DNA of 64,000 nucleotides from Chitinophagaceae bacterium (GTDB lineage Bacteria > Bacteroidota > Bacteroidia > Chitinophagales > Chitinophagaceae). Shown piece by piece: positions 1 to 8,895 of the stretch (positions are counted from its first letter, which is position 1; each line of letters starts with the position of its first letter). The stretch covers positions 62,001 to 126,000 of the forward strand of contig JALNZE010000003.1 of NCBI GenBank assembly GCA_023229465.1. The letters run 5' to 3'. The position numbers and the translations under genes were made by a program. The notes under the pieces are model-generated. The model saw only the letters and a list, made by a program, of their open reading frames with translations, made no database searches and was not told the DNA's origin.

Positions 1-558
1 AAACTGCCACAAAAGAAAGTTCAAATACAGGCATCGGCATCCCTACCAAAAAAAGTGGCGAAACCCTCTTTCACAAGCCTGATAAAATCTATTCCTCCTT
101 TGGTTGCCGGCGCATTGGAAGCGGCTTCCGCTGAATTGGCTGCTGATGACAAGCAAGAGGTAGCAACCCATCAAATTAACATGGGAGCCATCAACACTGA
201 ACATGAAAAGAACCTTTATGTTGATACCGCTATAGCATCCAAAAAAAGGATGGTTGCCGCCATTCAGTTTCCTGAAATATTCTTTGAGTTACCCGATAGA
301 AACGGTTCTGCTATTATAGAAAACATAGTATCAGACATTGACATTAATCCCGAAGAAATAATAAATACCCCACACACCGGTCACCCTTCGTTTGCTGCAA
401 AACCTGATATAGAGAAAATGAAATCAGCGCTCTCAAAAATTATCCGGATCAAAAAAATATTATTGAAAAAAAATGCAGAAAAATCATTCAAAATAATTTC
501 CACCGTAGCCGTTGAAAATGCCCCCGAGTCTGACCGGATTATTATCCGTATCCAATAA
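1..558 (+). CDS. 3' end of an unidentified protein (partial, cut by window edge)
   Basis: The reading frame is open from the first base of the window to a TAA at 556-558, so the start lies upstream; a GTG at 55 is available but the frame is open before it, so it is probably internal. The visible 185 residues are rich in Lys, Ile and Ala, with a basic stretch (IRIKKILLKK) near the C-terminus and no membrane segment or motif I recognise. It ends 35 bp before the convergent PorP/SprF gene. I do not assign a function; it could be the C-terminal part of a secreted or regulatory protein linked to the adjacent surface-adhesin pair, but nothing visible proves that. Confidence 0.6.
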   Translation, partial: KLPQKKVQIQASASLPKKVAKPSFTSLIKSIPPLVAGALEAASAELAADDKQEVATHQINMGAINTEHEKNLYVDTAIASKKRMVAAIQFPEIFFELPDRNGSAIIENIVSDIDINPEEIINTPHTGHPSFAAKPDIEKMKSALSKIIRIKKILLKKNAEKSFKIISTVAVENAPESDRIIIRIQ

Positions 559-593
559 TCCCCCCTCATCCTACCATCCTATCATTGCCTTTC

Positions 594-1619
594 CTACCAC
601 AAATTTCTCGGACACCAATCACCATATTTATTTCCCAATAGAAACCCAATCAATATTTCATGGGTACCCTTACTAACGGTATTCAGGGTAGAGGTTTGTA
701 TATCGTAAGAATAACCAATATTGATATTGTGATTAACATTGATTCCTACCATGGCGGCAAAACCATCCTGGTAACGATAAGAACCACCTGCCCAAAGAAG
801 GTCCTGGTACTGGAATTTGGCATTTACATCAATGCCAACAGGCAATGGACTGATGTAACGCAAAAGGGTTGATGGCAGAAAACTGATATCGTCTGTTAAC
901 TGCATACGATACCCGGCGCTTAAAAACAAATGCGGAATTAATTTTCCGTTCTGCAGGTAAACGGTATTATCTGAAAAAGCAATTTGTTGTGGTATAATCT
1001 GCTGGGCCGACAATCCAATAAAATAATTTTTCGAATACAGCCAGAGTCCGGCGCTGATATCCGGTTTCATGCGATTGATGATGCCGCTACCCGCTACAGC
1101 GGGATCAACCGTGGTACCACCAAAATTTAATTTACCCGCATCGAGACTCATATTAGTGAACCCCACAGAAATACCGGCGGCTAAACTGGTTCTGGGTGAG
1201 AGACTCTGGTGATAGGAATAGGTACCATAAGCGGCAAAGCGATTGAGGGGGCCGGTCTTATCATTCAGAATGGTAAAGCCCACGCCATGATGGGGCTCTG
1301 CCGAAGTATAATCCTGCCAATATGCCTCTCCCCTGGGGTTCTGACCATTGGCATGAAAGCTGGTGGCGGATTCCCTGTCGTAATCACTTTTTTTCAGTGG
1401 CCCATGAACCGTGAGATAGGTGGTTACGGGTGCATCCTGTAAGCCAACCCATTGTATGCGGTGACTCGCTTTCACATCCCAATAATTCTCAATACCTGCC
1501 ACAGCGGGATTAATAATATAATTGTTCATGATATACTGCGTATAGTACGGACGCTGTTGTGCCATTACTGCTGAGCAGGTAAACAACCCCAACCCTATCA
1601 TGAACTGTCTTACATTCAT
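594..1619 (-). CDS. PorP/SprF family type IX secretion-associated membrane protein
   Basis: 341 residues with a signal peptide (about 1-20, ending at the Ala-Gln of VMAQQ) followed by the typical family opening PYYTQYIMNNYIINPAVAG. The family is an outer-membrane beta-barrel; SprF is needed in Flavobacterium for secretion of the adhesin SprB, and paralogues are usually encoded beside large secreted proteins with type-B C-terminal domains. That is the case here: the adhesin gene ends 4 bp upstream on the same strand, so the two form an operon with the adhesin first. The inferred role is a dedicated outer-membrane partner for secretion or anchoring of that adhesin. Length is normal for the family. 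Start is the ATG at 1619, close behind the upstream stop. Confidence 0.9.
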   Translation of the reverse strand: MNVRQFMIGLGLFTCSAVMAQQRPYYTQYIMNNYIINPAVAGIENYWDVKASHRIQWVGLQDAPVTTYLTVHGPLKKSDYDRESATSFHANGQNPRGEAYWQDYTSAEPHHGVGFTILNDKTGPLNRFAAYGTYSYHQSLSPRTSLAAGISVGFTNMSLDAGKLNFGGTTVDPAVAGSGIINRMKPDISAGLWLYSKNYFIGLSAQQIIPQQIAFSDNTVYLQNGKLIPHLFLSAGYRMQLTDDISFLPSTLLRYISPLPVGIDVNAKFQYQDLLWAGGSYRYQDGFAAMVGINVNHNINIGYSYDIQTSTLNTVSKGTHEILIGFLLGNKYGDWCPRNLW

Positions 1620-1623
1620 ACGC

Positions 1624-4600
1624 CTACTTTATAATGGTAACAGATCCTGTAATGATCTGTCGTCCATTTTTTGGATTAATGATATAATAATAAGTACCTA
1701 CCGGTAATGGTTTGTTTTGGTAATAACCGTTCCAGGGAACAGCATAACCCAATGACCTGAAAATAATCTGCCCATACCGGTTATAAACATCAATAGTAGC
1801 ACCAGGATATCCATCCAGGTATTTAATGGTCCAGACATCATTGATCCCATCTCCATTTGGAGAAAATGCGTTGGGTACTTCCGGTCCTTTCAGCACTTTT
1901 ATTAAAATGGTATCACTCACCGAACACCCACCAATACCTGTTAAAGTTAGCCTGTAAGTTATATCATTCAAAGGAATCGCTTTGGGCATGGCAGCCGTAT
2001 CACTATTCAGATAGGTTGCGGGCGTCCAAAGATACAACAGCTCATTACCATAAACGATTTCCGGAATGAGGGTTACGATGCCACCTTCCAATACTTGTAT
2101 CTGATGCTTTAACAATAGTTTCGGATTCGGATAAATTGTTAACTGCTGAGTAGATGTATCACTGATACATCCATCCGCGTTATAAAAATACAAACTCACA
2201 TTGATGAGTCCGGAATCATTGTATTGTTTAGTTGGATTTTGCAGGGATGACAGCGTTCCTTTACCCAGGTTCCAGGCCCAGGTAGTAGCGGCACTGGATA
2301 CACCATTACTTTTATCCAGGAAACGAACCATGTCTCCAAAACAAAGCTGGCTGGAAGAAACCGAAAAAGCGGCTTTTGGCTGAGGGTATACATCAATGTC
2401 TTTAGTAATAAAATTAGTACAAGCAGTACCACCTGAATATGACACCAGCTTTATAGTATACTTTTTGAAACCTGGTAATGCTATATCTGGGTAGCTATGC
2501 GGATATATTTTTCCAGCGGTTGGTGTTTCATCGGTTTCTTTTAGCGTTGGATTATTGGCAAAGTCCCAATAGATTTCCAGTTTGGTGATTGAGCCAAAAT
2601 CAACCGTTGAATTATTTTGTAACAAAACGGGTTTCGTGCCACAATAAGGCGCTGTATTAGTTATAGCAAAAGCGGCTTTAGGTATACTTCCGTTTACGGT
2701 AAAATCCTGAATAGTGTTGGCGATACAACCATCTTTAGAAGTAACGGTAAGTGAAACTTTATAAATAGCTGATTTAGCATATTCAATCTGCGGGTTCTGC
2801 AAAGTACTGGTTAGCAAATTTGGTCCGGGCGTAACAGCCGGTGTACCCGCATTAAAATTCCATGCCCATTTAAACTGTGCCTGTGAGCCATCAGCAATGG
2901 TACTGCTATCTGTAAAGAGTGCAAAGGCATCACTTAAACAAACTTCAGGTAACCCGAATTTTACCAGTGGTTGCGGATTAATATTGAATAAGGGCTGGTA
3001 GGTTTCGCTCCTGCATCCGGTAGCGGATTCAACCTGTAAGCTAACGGTCTTTGCCCCATCCGTACTGTATTTGGTGGATACAGCGGCATTGGTAGTATTC
3101 GTGATCAGCCCTGCCCCATCACCCAGGTTCCATATCCATTTGGCAATGGTTCCGGAAGGCGTTGAGGAGGCATCTGTGAAAAGGATATCATTATTGATAC
3201 ACCTGATGGCGCTACTGGTGAAATTGGCTATAGGTTTGGCAGACTGCTGTATAGTCTGGTTCACTTCACCTGAAACGCAACCAATATCAGATACCGCTTT
3301 TAGTTTAATGGTAAAAGGGGAAGTACTATTATACACTTTGCTTGGAACATTTACAGAGTCGGCAGTTGTGCCATCTCCAAAATCCCAGAGCCCGCGGGTA
3401 ATGGTGCCCCTGCCAACGGTACTTTGGTTGATAAATGAAACAGTATCTGTTATACAACCTCCTGCGGTAGCAATAAATTTTGCTATGGGAAGTTCTCTAA
3501 CCGTTACCGGGATCGCGTATAACTGATCTGTACTACCACAGCCATCGGGCGTTGAGGAGGTAGTGTATAATTTGATGGTGTCGCGAAGCGCCGCGGTATT
3601 GGCTTGTTTAAAAGAATAGGTTATGCCAGTACCATAGTAATAATATTTATTCACCATTCCGATACTATCATGGGTAGTAGAACCTGTAATGGCTGTATTT
3701 GGACTAATGTTGGGTGCTGCTGAAAAATCCCATTTAACACTGGTTGGCAAATAACTCAAAGGAACAGAAAATTGTATAGGGGTATTGATACAGGTAACAG
3801 CAGAGTCAATTCTACGGTATGGATTCTGGAAAGTAGTGGAGGGAGAAAAATCCCTGACATTAGTTCCCCCGTTATATCCATAAGATTCAACATTACCATA
3901 TCCATATACTATGGCTGTAAAATTTGTATCGGCTAACACTCTATGTATTGGATTTATTCCGGAAGAAGCGGTAAGGTCTTCCTGCAAATACGAATAGTTA
4001 CTGCCGGGAATATCAACAAAAGTTCCTTTGGGTGCGGCATTGTCTATTTTTAAACTGTTTTTGAATTGTTTGCTGATAATAATATTCACAAAATGTAATG
4101 AAATCAATGTTTGCCCGGCCGGCACATATGCTGAATGTGCAGAAAAGAAGGTAATATCCTGGAGTGTTTGTTCGACAGGGTTAAGTAAAACCATTTCCGG
4201 ATCTGAATAGCATGATGCAATACTTCCCCCATTTGAACAACCCGTCTTACATGTTTGAGATGTAATATACTGAGCAACCGAAATCGGATCAGACCCGGTA
4301 ATAACAATAGGATTACTGGAACGGTAAGTGTAAAATTTTCCAGCACTATTATACGATGCAGCGTTTAAGGTAGTTGTAATCCCATTTTCCAATATATCAA
4401 CGGTAGTAGTACTATTCTGTACATAAATTCGAAATAGATCATTAGGTCTGTTAATAAAAGGGGCCGTTACATATTTTTTTCCCCATGAACGTGTTGGAAA
4501 AAGTTGCTGATAGAGGTTGTCCCCTCCACTGGAAAATGTGCAATCAAATGCGCTCCAGGTAGTTGCTGAAAAAACAGCTATCGGTTTACAACCGGAGGAA

Positions 4601-5316
4601 CCGGCAGACTTAGAACTGATTTTTGTTCCGGAGAGATCGCCAAGCGTAACACTCTGGAACTGGTAACAATCACCCGCGCTATCCAATGTTACCTGGAAGG
4701 AAGCTCCCGCTTTTCTGCCGCTTCTGCCATCAGCAGTAGGTGTAATTTCTACAACTGTATTATTTTGAGTTGCAATCACTACTATCTCACTAACCCCACC
4801 AACAGTACCATCGCTTGTTTCCCTGCTTATGGAAGTAGAATTCATACTTGGCGCAATGTATTCATTGCCTAATACCTGGGTGGGTAATACTAACGTAGCG
4901 CCACTTCTGGCCGACCTGATGATATGAGAGTATACAACTACCGGATCCGTTGTAGTTATTTTGATAGCAGAACCGGGTTTAACACCGTCTGTCATATTAA
5001 GATATACATCTGTGTTTAATCCAAAATAAATAGGTGTTGTACCGGTAACGGTTCCGGTTCCGGTAGCATTCAAAAATATTCTTGTAACCTCATTAGCCAC
5101 AACTGTAAAACTCATGGCGGGCTTATTACCCAATTGAATGGTACCGGTAGTATTTGTATTTGAGGTAATATACAGGCCCATTACGGATGTAGTTCCATCA
5201 ATATGAGCAGGATAGGCAATCCAGAAATCCTTCCCCTTATTAGAAAAATCCTGCCCAAAAACCATAACCTGCCCAAAAAGCAAGACAAGACAACCCAGAA
5301 ATCTCAAATTCTTCAT
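1624..5316 (-). CDS. Giant secreted PKD-repeat adhesin with IgGFc-binding-like N-terminus and T9SS type-B C-terminal domain
   Basis: About 1230 residues from the ATG at 5316; a TTG four codons upstream is also open, but the ATG directly begins a signal peptide (MKNLRFLGCLVLLFGQ). Residues roughly 25-400 begin GKDFWIAYPAH, typical of the N-terminal domain of bacterial proteins annotated IgGFc-binding. From about 640 to 1100 there are several PKD-like modules recognisable by WDFGDGT, WNLGDG, WAWNF and WAWNLGKG cores. The last ~85 residues carry PNAFSPNGDGINDVW and end in TGSVTIIK, the gliding-motility-associated (type B) sorting domain that directs export by the T9SS. Expected location: cell surface. 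It heads an operon with the PorP/SprF gene 4 bp downstream. A surface adhesin or filament is the likely role; its ligand cannot be read from sequence. Confidence 0.88.
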   Translation of the reverse strand: MKNLRFLGCLVLLFGQVMVFGQDFSNKGKDFWIAYPAHIDGTTSVMGLYITSNTNTTGTIQLGNKPAMSFTVVANEVTRIFLNATGTGTVTGTTPIYFGLNTDVYLNMTDGVKPGSAIKITTTDPVVVYSHIIRSARSGATLVLPTQVLGNEYIAPSMNSTSISRETSDGTVGGVSEIVVIATQNNTVVEITPTADGRSGRKAGASFQVTLDSAGDCYQFQSVTLGDLSGTKISSKSAGSSGCKPIAVFSATTWSAFDCTFSSGGDNLYQQLFPTRSWGKKYVTAPFINRPNDLFRIYVQNSTTTVDILENGITTTLNAASYNSAGKFYTYRSSNPIVITGSDPISVAQYITSQTCKTGCSNGGSIASCYSDPEMVLLNPVEQTLQDITFFSAHSAYVPAGQTLISLHFVNIIISKQFKNSLKIDNAAPKGTFVDIPGSNYSYLQEDLTASSGINPIHRVLADTNFTAIVYGYGNVESYGYNGGTNVRDFSPSTTFQNPYRRIDSAVTCINTPIQFSVPLSYLPTSVKWDFSAAPNISPNTAITGSTTHDSIGMVNKYYYYGTGITYSFKQANTAALRDTIKLYTTSSTPDGCGSTDQLYAIPVTVRELPIAKFIATAGGCITDTVSFINQSTVGRGTITRGLWDFGDGTTADSVNVPSKVYNSTSPFTIKLKAVSDIGCVSGEVNQTIQQSAKPIANFTSSAIRCINNDILFTDASSTPSGTIAKWIWNLGDGAGLITNTTNAAVSTKYSTDGAKTVSLQVESATGCRSETYQPLFNINPQPLVKFGLPEVCLSDAFALFTDSSTIADGSQAQFKWAWNFNAGTPAVTPGPNLLTSTLQNPQIEYAKSAIYKVSLTVTSKDGCIANTIQDFTVNGSIPKAAFAITNTAPYCGTKPVLLQNNSTVDFGSITKLEIYWDFANNPTLKETDETPTAGKIYPHSYPDIALPGFKKYTIKLVSYSGGTACTNFITKDIDVYPQPKAAFSVSSSQLCFGDMVRFLDKSNGVSSAATTWAWNLGKGTLSSLQNPTKQYNDSGLINVSLYFYNADGCISDTSTQQLTIYPNPKLLLKHQIQVLEGGIVTLIPEIVYGNELLYLWTPATYLNSDTAAMPKAIPLNDITYRLTLTGIGGCSVSDTILIKVLKGPEVPNAFSPNGDGINDVWTIKYLDGYPGATIDVYNRYGQIIFRSLGYAVPWNGYYQNKPLPVGTYYYIINPKNGRQIITGSVTIIK

Positions 5317-5415
5317 CAGGGGGCACAATAGAAGGTTAAACTATCCTCAGGTCGTTGATAATTAACGAAAATTAAAATTACAGCTTATCAAAATAACTAC
5401 AAGATTATAGAGCCA

Positions 5416-6069
5416 TTAAAACGTTAATTTGTTGTCTTTCAACAGATTTATGGCTGCGGGCCCGGAATTGAATAAAAGGTCCAGGATACTCAGATTTGGC
5501 TGAAAACCGATCCTGTCCTGAAAAACCTGGGTATAGGTAAAAGTTACGGGTTGGCCTACCCTGTTTTTGGGTAAATAATAGTTTCGCCTGTCTGCCATAT
5601 CTACTCCCACATTTTTCTCATAACTATCTGTGAGTGAAATCTGCCCCTGAAATTTCAATACTTTTTTCAGCCATTCCAGAATGGCAAGGTTCCTATCCAG
5701 CAGGTAAACTTCCTTTTTCTGAAGTAGCCCTAAAACACCATCCCTATAAAATTCAAAGAAAGGCGAACGGCTGTAACAGGATTCGATGGTACGCCAATGT
5801 TGCGTTTGCCAATTAGCCAAATGACTGATCCTGACATCCTTCATGAGTTGCTGCCGGTCGCGTCCGTTTGCCAGGGGAACCGACAAATGCACCAAACCAT
5901 TACTCCCCGCCACCACACAACGGTTCCGAAAACTCATTTTTTGATAGGTTTCATATTGTTCAATTTTTATATTTGAAAATTGAAACAAAGTGTTTATATA
6001 GTTAACGCATGGAAAGTATTGATTTTCAATTATCAATGAAGTAAATATATCGTTTTTATTATTTATCAT
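5416..6069 (-). CDS. WbqC family protein
   Basis: 217 residues. The opening IIENQYFPCVNYINTLFQF, the middle LSVPLANGRD and the HWRTIESCYSRSPFFEFY segment match the WbqC-like family, whose members occur in polysaccharide clusters and near lipoprotein or signal peptidase genes in Bacteroidota. The biochemical role is not established as far as I know. It is cytoplasmic by appearance, with no signal peptide or membrane segment. It stands alone between the adhesin operon (same strand, 87 bp downstream) and a 237-bp AT-rich gap, so it probably has its own promoter. The start at 6069 gives an AT-rich N-terminus (MINNKNDIF); no better internal ATG is obvious. Confidence 0.8.
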   Translation of the reverse strand: MINNKNDIFTSLIIENQYFPCVNYINTLFQFSNIKIEQYETYQKMSFRNRCVVAGSNGLVHLSVPLANGRDRQQLMKDVRISHLANWQTQHWRTIESCYSRSPFFEFYRDGVLGLLQKKEVYLLDRNLAILEWLKKVLKFQGQISLTDSYEKNVGVDMADRRNYYLPKNRVGQPVTFTYTQVFQDRIGFQPNLSILDLLFNSGPAAINLLKDNKLTF

Positions 6070-6306
6070 TAAAAAGCAATTAATATCTTATTTTACGTCT
6101 GCAATTATCGTTATTTTATAATCAGTTAATAGAATCTATTTATTTGATTATTAATGTTTTATAAGATAATTTATTTACTACTAAATTTAGTTTATAAAAA
6201 ATAGACTTTTTAGTCCTTTAGTTCCAATATATTTAGCAACAAATATAGCCAATTACCCGTAAGCAAAAATTGAAATACGGCAACTCTCTCCTATTTTGCA
6301 GGCAAA

Positions 6307-6762
6307 TTGTTGATTTTGAAAATTGTGCTCCTATCCGCCTTATTTGCCCTTTTACTGGCAGCCTGCCAGAAGCCACAATCTTTTGATTACCGGGATGTCA
6401 AAAACATCCATATTGAAAACATGGGGTTCAACAGTACCACCCTGGCCATGGAACTGGTTTACTTCAACCCGAACGGTTTTGGAGTGGATCTGAAAAAAGT
6501 GGATTGCGATGTGTATGTTGATAATACCTATCTCGGTAAATACCTGCTCGATACCTCGATGCATATTCCCCGCCGGGCGGAATTTATGCTTCCCTCCCGG
6601 ATCCAGGTGGATATGAAGGCGGTACTTAAAAACGGACTAAACCTGCTGTTCAGCAAAGAAGTGCTGATTAATGTAAAAGGAACCACAAGGGTGGGTAAGG
6701 CAGGATTTTATAAAACAGTACCCTTCAATTACGAAGCCAGGCATACACTTAGCCTCTTTTAA
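6307..6762 (+). CDS. LEA type 2 (WHy-like) family lipoprotein
   Basis: 151 residues if the TTG at 6307 is used; TTG codons at 6310 and 6316 are equally possible, and no ATG precedes the signal peptide. The N-terminus is a short lipoprotein signal (KIVLLSALFALLLAAC) with Cys at about residue 19 as the lipidated residue. The mature part has the LEA-2 pattern: IHIENMGFNSTTLAMELVYF followed by an N-P-N-G turn, then VDCDVYVDNTYLGKY, and a C-terminal beta-rich stretch with VKGTTRVG. In bacteria these small lipoproteins sit at the envelope; the role is uncertain (desiccation or stress protection by analogy). It is monocistronic and converges on the HMA-like gene across a perfect 15-bp hairpin. Confidence 0.75.
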   Translation: MLILKIVLLSALFALLLAACQKPQSFDYRDVKNIHIENMGFNSTTLAMELVYFNPNGFGVDLKKVDCDVYVDNTYLGKYLLDTSMHIPRRAEFMLPSRIQVDMKAVLKNGLNLLFSKEVLINVKGTTRVGKAGFYKTVPFNYEARHTLSLF

Positions 6763-6777
6763 TTCTTCTCTGTGAAA

Positions 6778-6822
6778 CTCTGTGTTGAAAAAAAGGCAGT
6801 AGTGCTGTTTTTCAACACAGAG
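6778..6822. terminator. Perfect 15-bp inverted repeat between convergent genes
   Basis: CTCTGTGTTGAAAAA at 6778-6792 pairs perfectly with TTTTTCAACACAGAG at 6808-6822 around a 15-base loop. The stem lies 15 bp past the stop of the LEA2 gene and downstream of the HMA-like gene on the other strand, so it could terminate both transcripts. Its sequence also fits the CTCTGTG-type intergenic repeat style of many Bacteroidota genomes, so it may be a repeat element used as a terminator. Confidence 0.6.
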
Positions 6823-6912
6823 ATTCTGAGTACACTGAGTTACACTGAGTGGGTGGTAGGGTTGCACACAGCGTTACCTTGGGTTATACAGCGTTAGTTG
6901 TAGGGTTGTATA
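6823..6912. repeat. Cluster of short direct repeats next to the hairpin
   Basis: Short repeated units follow one another: ACACTGAGT twice (near 6832 and 6842), ACAGCGTTA twice (near 6867 and 6888), and GTAGGGTTG twice (near 6855 and 6900). The block runs into the 3' end of the HMA-like gene, so the last codons of that gene lie inside repeat-derived sequence. The pattern is seen directly; the origin is unknown. Confidence 0.55.
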
Positions 6913-7298
6913 TGGCAGGGCTTATTCTTTTGAGGCCCCCCGCCATCTTCGGCACGTTTACAGATAGGTGGAAGCATTTTATAGGCGTCGGGCTCGGCTT
7001 TCTCAGCATCGGCATCAAAGCCTGCATTATTGAGGGTGCTCCGGATTATATCCGGATTGATCCTGTCGGGCAGATACTGAAACTTTATCTCTCCCTGTAA
7101 CAGGTTGAACTTCCACTGGGCCAATCCCCCATCCATATTCGTGTTATTCTCGATAATCAGGTAACGATCCAGCCTTTCCCTGCATTCCCAGCACTTAAGG
7201 TTGGGCGTTTTTATTGTTACCCATACCGGTTTGGCCTGTTGCGCATAGATAGTACTTACAGCCAACAGGATAGTGACTAAGAGAAACATTTTTTTCAT
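6894..7298 (-). CDS. Secreted heavy-metal-associated (HMA-like) domain protein
   Basis: 134 residues: signal peptide 1-19 (MKKMFLLVTILLAVSTIYA), then a small ferredoxin-like domain with a CxxC pair at Cys36 and Cys39 (LKCWECRERLDRYL), resembling the metal-binding loop of HMA proteins though the loop is not the classic GMTCxxC. The middle contains GGLAQWKFNLLQGEIKFQYL and IRSTLNNAGFDADAE, typical of the beta-alpha-beta of HMA domains. The C-terminal tail (PICKRAEDGGG onward) is polar and ends within a short-repeat block, suggesting the 3' end was altered. It would act in the periplasm, perhaps binding copper or another metal. Single gene; the pyrE stop is 41 bp upstream of its start on the same strand. 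Confidence 0.65.
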   Translation of the reverse strand: MKKMFLLVTILLAVSTIYAQQAKPVWVTIKTPNLKCWECRERLDRYLIIENNTNMDGGLAQWKFNLLQGEIKFQYLPDRINPDIIRSTLNNAGFDADAEKAEPDAYKMLPPICKRAEDGGGPQKNKPCHIQPYN

Positions 7299-7339
7299 GG
7301 TAACCGGGTTTGAATAAATACATCATTTGAATGAATACA

Positions 7340-7972
7340 TCAAATGCCCTGCCAATTGGCGGGATCATTTCTCCAGGAAAGTAGCAGTTGTTCCGTTTCT
7401 GCGCTAACCAGTCCTTTCTCTACCGCCAGACTGATCAGATTTGTATAATCCGTTAAAGAACGGTACGGCACTTTGGCATCTGCAAAAGCCTTATCGGCAT
7501 GGGCAAAGCCATAGGTAAATATCGATACCATCCCCACCACTTCTACCCCGGCATTCCGCAACACATCCACCACCTGCAAACTGCTTTTACCGGTAGAGAT
7601 CAGATCCTCCACCACCAAAACACGCTGTCCCTGAGTATAAAATCCTTCTATCTGGTTACCCAGTCCGTGTTCTTTGGGCTTGGGACGAACATAGATATAA
7701 GGCAGCTTCAACTGATCGGCAGCCATGGCGCCCCAGGGGATGCCCGCTGTTGCTACCCCTGCCAATACCTCTGCCCCGGGAAAATGTTCAAATACCACAT
7801 TACATAATTCGCTCTTAATAAAATCGCGTACAAAAGGAAAGGATAAAACCCTGCGGTTATCACAATAAATCGGACTTTTCCAGCCACTGGCCCAGGTAAA
7901 AGGGTTTTCCGGACTCAATTTTACGGCTGCTACCTGCAGCAATTTTTCAGCAACGGCTTTTTCATTTGTCAT
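7340..7972 (-). CDS. pyrE: Orotate phosphoribosyltransferase
   Basis: Converts orotate and PRPP to orotidine 5'-phosphate in de novo pyrimidine synthesis. From the ATG at 7972 the protein has 210 residues, the normal length; an open TTG at 8023 would add 17 unlikely residues. Family features visible: FTWASGWKSPIYCDNR near residue 25, the AGVATAGIPWGAM phosphate region, YVRPKPKEHG (catalytic Lys-rich loop), and the PRPP motif VVEDLISTGK at about 120-129. It stands divergent from the NUDIX gene, with starts 91 bp apart. Other pyrimidine genes in the window (pyrB, pyrR, a pyrC homologue) are separated from it, so it is not in a single pyr operon. Confidence 0.95.
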   Translation of the reverse strand: MTNEKAVAEKLLQVAAVKLSPENPFTWASGWKSPIYCDNRRVLSFPFVRDFIKSELCNVVFEHFPGAEVLAGVATAGIPWGAMAADQLKLPYIYVRPKPKEHGLGNQIEGFYTQGQRVLVVEDLISTGKSSLQVVDVLRNAGVEVVGMVSIFTYGFAHADKAFADAKVPYRSLTDYTNLISLAVEKGLVSAETEQLLLSWRNDPANWQGI

Positions 7973-8063
7973 GGGACGAAAGTAAATCATTTTAAAATCG
8001 GTTAGCGCCCTGCCACCGGGCAAGTTTGGGAAATTGTAAAATTGTCGTCAATTTTGAAGCATC

Positions 8064-8486
8064 ATGGAAAAAAAGATAATCATAGCCGGAGGCGGATTGG
8101 TACAAAATGAACAGGGAGAATTATTGATGATGTATCGCCGGGGCAAATGGGATCTGCCAAAAGGTAAACTAGACGAGGGTGAAACCATCGAAGCCTGTGC
8201 TATTAGGGAAGTGATGGAAGAAACAGGTGTTATAAATATTGAACTGGGTGGGTTGATTGATATTGGCCACCATGATTATTATGACAGGTACTTGCAGGAA
8301 GAGGTAATTAAAGAAACGCATTGGTTTGCGATGAAAACGAAAGGTGAACAAACGCCGGTACCACAAACAGAAGAAGATATTACAGAAATTAAATGGGTAA
8401 GCGGCGCTGAACTGGAAACCTGCCTGGAAGATAGTTATCCTAATGTGGTGGAATTAGTAAGGAAATTTATCGCTTTTTCAGAATAG
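8064..8486 (+). CDS. NUDIX hydrolase
   Basis: 140 residues. The complete Nudix box is visible: Gly34, Glu40, then REVMEETG at 48-55, giving the GX5EX7REUXEEXGU pattern that binds the metal and pyrophosphate. The N-terminus (IIIAGGGLVQNEQGELLMMY) and W-D-L-P-K-G-K preceding the box are typical of the small MutT or Ap4A-hydrolase-like class. The substrate is not predictable; nucleoside diphosphate derivatives are likely. The 3' end overlaps the convergent thioesterase gene by 20 bp, so transcripts are antisense there. Its start lies 91 bp from pyrE, divergent. Confidence 0.88.
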   Translation: MEKKIIIAGGGLVQNEQGELLMMYRRGKWDLPKGKLDEGETIEACAIREVMEETGVINIELGGLIDIGHHDYYDRYLQEEVIKETHWFAMKTKGEQTPVPQTEEDITEIKWVSGAELETCLEDSYPNVVELVRKFIAFSE

Positions 8487-8895
8487 CCACTGTTATCCGG
8501 CTGATGCATACCAGTTTCTCAGCTTCATCATAAATTTTTATTTCCCAAACATGTGAGCCGGCCCCGATATGAATAGGCGTGGTAATACCCGTTACCAGTC
8601 CGCCTTTTACGCCGCGAAGATGATTGGCATTGATCTCCTGCCCTACACAAATAAATAATTCAGGGTCAATCACCAGTGCTGCACCAATACTACCCAGTGT
8701 TTCAGCTAATGCAACAGATGCACCACCATGCAAAAGTCCGTAAGGCTGTTTGGTTCGTTCATCAACCGGCATGGTTGCTTTCAGAAAATTTTCTCCTAAT
8801 TCAGAAAAGCGGATCCCCAGATGGTCACCCATAGTATTTTTTCCAAACCCCTCTATATGCGCCAGTGTTAATTCTTTATTGTGCCAGATAGCCAT
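8467..8895 (-). CDS. Hotdog-fold acyl-CoA thioesterase (PaaI/MenI-like)
   Basis: 142 residues. The core PYGLLHGGASVALAETLGS is the HGG-containing helix of the 4HBT/PaaI hotdog family, with a Glu likely acting as catalytic residue; the end (VTGITTPIHIGAGSHVWEI) forms the later strands. Such proteins hydrolyse small or aromatic acyl-CoA esters; DHNA-CoA hydrolase in menaquinone synthesis is one possibility, but no men genes are in the window, so the substrate stays open. The start codon overlaps the coaD stop by one base (TAATG), so it is translationally coupled to coaD. Tail-to-tail overlap of 20 bp with the NUDIX gene. Confidence 0.85.
   Translation of the reverse strand: MAIWHNKELTLAHIEGFGKNTMGDHLGIRFSELGENFLKATMPVDERTKQPYGLLHGGASVALAETLGSIGAALVIDPELFICVGQEINANHLRGVKGGLVTGITTPIHIGAGSHVWEIKIYDEAEKLVCISRITVAILKKR

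Noticed and set aside
3071..3526. 151-codon plus-strand frame inside the adhesin gene
   Set aside because: Antisense to the PKD repeats; a composition artefact of the repeated coding sequence.
6849..7100. 83-codon plus-strand frame
   Set aside because: Antisense to the HMA-like gene and starts in the short-repeat block.
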